From positions 1 to 12,995 of the forward strand of contig JANMYQ010000279.1 in NCBI GenBank assembly GCA_031382215.1: DNA of 12,995 bases. Direction: 5' to 3'. Numbering within the stretch: position 1 is the first letter of the stretch; the number at the start of each line of letters is the position of its first letter. The notes beneath the pieces were generated by a model. The model had not been told where the DNA came from, ran no database searches, and was given only the letters and a program-made list of their open reading frames with translations. The stretch is from LGRD01 sp031382215 (GTDB taxonomy: Bacteria > Pseudomonadota > Gammaproteobacteria > Burkholderiales > Burkholderiaceae_C). Of the stretch, positions 12,392 to 12,995 are shown in pieces. Both the position numbers and the translations under genes were made by a program.

Positions 12392-12995
12392 CTACTTGCG
12401 CCAGAACTGCGGCGTGAACAGCACCAGGATCGAAAACAGCTCCAGCCGCCCCAGAAGCATGGTGGCGGTGCAGACCCAGGTCTGCACATCGCTGAGCCCC
12501 TGGTAGTTGCCTGCCGGCCCAACCTGCCCCAGACCGGGCCCGGTGTTGTTGATGCAGGCAATCACGGCGCTGGCCGCGCTGACCAAATCCAGCCCGGTCA
12601 TCAGCAGCACCAGCGTCATGAAGATCGCGGTGACGCCATACACCAGCATGAACGCCAGCACCGAGAACAACACCGTGCTGTCCACCGCCGTCGAGCCGAT
12701 GCGCACCGGGTTGACCGCGTGCGGATGCACGATGCGCACCAGCTCGCGCCGCGCCTGCTTGACCAGCAGCAGCGCACGGACCATCTTGATGCCGCCGCCG
12801 GTGGAGCCCGCCGACGTGGCGAAGCAGCACAGCAGCAGCATCAGCACCGGCGCGAAGGGCGGCCACAGCGCATAGTCGACGCTGGAAAACCCGGTCGTCG
12901 TGGCCACACTCACGACGTTGAAGGCGGCGTGCCGCAGGCTCTGAAGAAAGTCGGGGTAGGTGCCGCGATAGGTCAGCACCAGCGCCACGACGAAC
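12392..12995 (-). CDS. trkH: Trk potassium uptake protein TrkH, C-terminal part (enters from right edge)
   Basis: About 200 C-terminal residues of the membrane-spanning K+-translocating subunit of the Trk system, which works with the cytoplasmic NAD-binding protein TrkA. The pore-loop motifs are visible: VATTTGFSSVDY, CFATSAGSTGGGIKMVR, and the last filter CINNTGPGLGQVGPAGNY. The protein ends in the TrkH-typical GRLELFSILVLFTPQFWRK followed by TAG (12394-12392). Transmembrane segments fall around FAPVLMLLLCC, LFSVLAFMLVYGVTAIFMTL and the C-terminus. The start is outside the window. Followed by a hairpin and the rhodanese gene. Confidence 0.95.
   Translation of the reverse strand, partial: FVVALVLTYRGTYPDFLQSLRHAAFNVVSVATTTGFSSVDYALWPPFAPVLMLLLCCFATSAGSTGGGIKMVRALLLVKQARRELVRIVHPHAVNPVRIGSTAVDSTVLFSVLAFMLVYGVTAIFMTLVLLMTGLDLVSAASAVIACINNTGPGLGQVGPAGNYQGLSDVQTWVCTATMLLGRLELFSILVLFTPQFWRK

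Noticed and set aside
1..12995. CRISPR array, tRNA/rRNA genes, insertion sequence or phage elements
   Set aside because: No regularly spaced repeats, no recognisable tRNA or rRNA sequence, and no transposase or integrase motif seen on either strand.

Overview
The window is GC-rich DNA (strong G/C preference at third codon positions) with tightly packed genes. Protein sequences and gene content point to a betaproteobacterium of the order Burkholderiales, perhaps near Rubrivivax/Leptothrix/Methylibium; this is judged from memory of families, not from a search. Almost everything is on the minus strand. The core is a leucine/isovalerate (liu) catabolic cluster, read right to left.

Layout, right to left in transcription order: the 3' part of trkH (potassium uptake) enters from the right edge, followed by a single-domain rhodanese. 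A short intergenic region with a perfect 16-bp palindrome at 11825-11840 (a LiuR-like operator candidate) precedes liuB (methylcrotonyl-CoA carboxylase carboxyltransferase subunit). A vapBC-type toxin-antitoxin pair is lodged directly behind liuB. It runs by a near stop-start junction into an acyl-CoA dehydrogenase, then a SnoaL-like/DinB two-domain protein, liuC (methylglutaconyl-CoA hydratase), a DUF4126 membrane protein, and liuD (biotin-carboxylase/biotin-carrier subunit). A small unrecognised gene on the plus strand (3322-3735) separates liuD from a second minus-strand run: liuE (HMG-CoA lyase), a YbaK-family deacylase, a DUF1289 cysteine protein and a DsbA-fold HCCA-isomerase-like protein, chained by 4-bp stop/start overlaps. 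The left end carries yjcH-actP, an acetate-uptake pair leaving the window, with a 184-bp upstream region holding an FNR-type box and phased CTGAC repeats.

Together LiuB+LiuD carboxylate 3-methylcrotonyl-CoA, LiuC hydrates 3-methylglutaconyl-CoA, and LiuE splits HMG-CoA to acetoacetate and acetyl-CoA. Acetate uptake by ActP would feed the same acetyl-CoA pool. No isovaleryl-CoA dehydrogenase (liuA) or liu regulator gene is in the window; the acyl-CoA dehydrogenase here does not look like LiuA to me.

The most notable oddities centre on liuD. It carries a one-base frameshift near 5010-5012, in otherwise undecayed sequence. Its first 35 bases also exist as a diverged second copy 114 bp upstream, forming a 32-codon ORF with its own start and possible ribosome binding site. 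The toxin-antitoxin insertion in the middle of the pathway genes is the other notable feature. I saw no rRNA, tRNA, CRISPR array or transposase, and no gene-free stretch longer than 300 bases.
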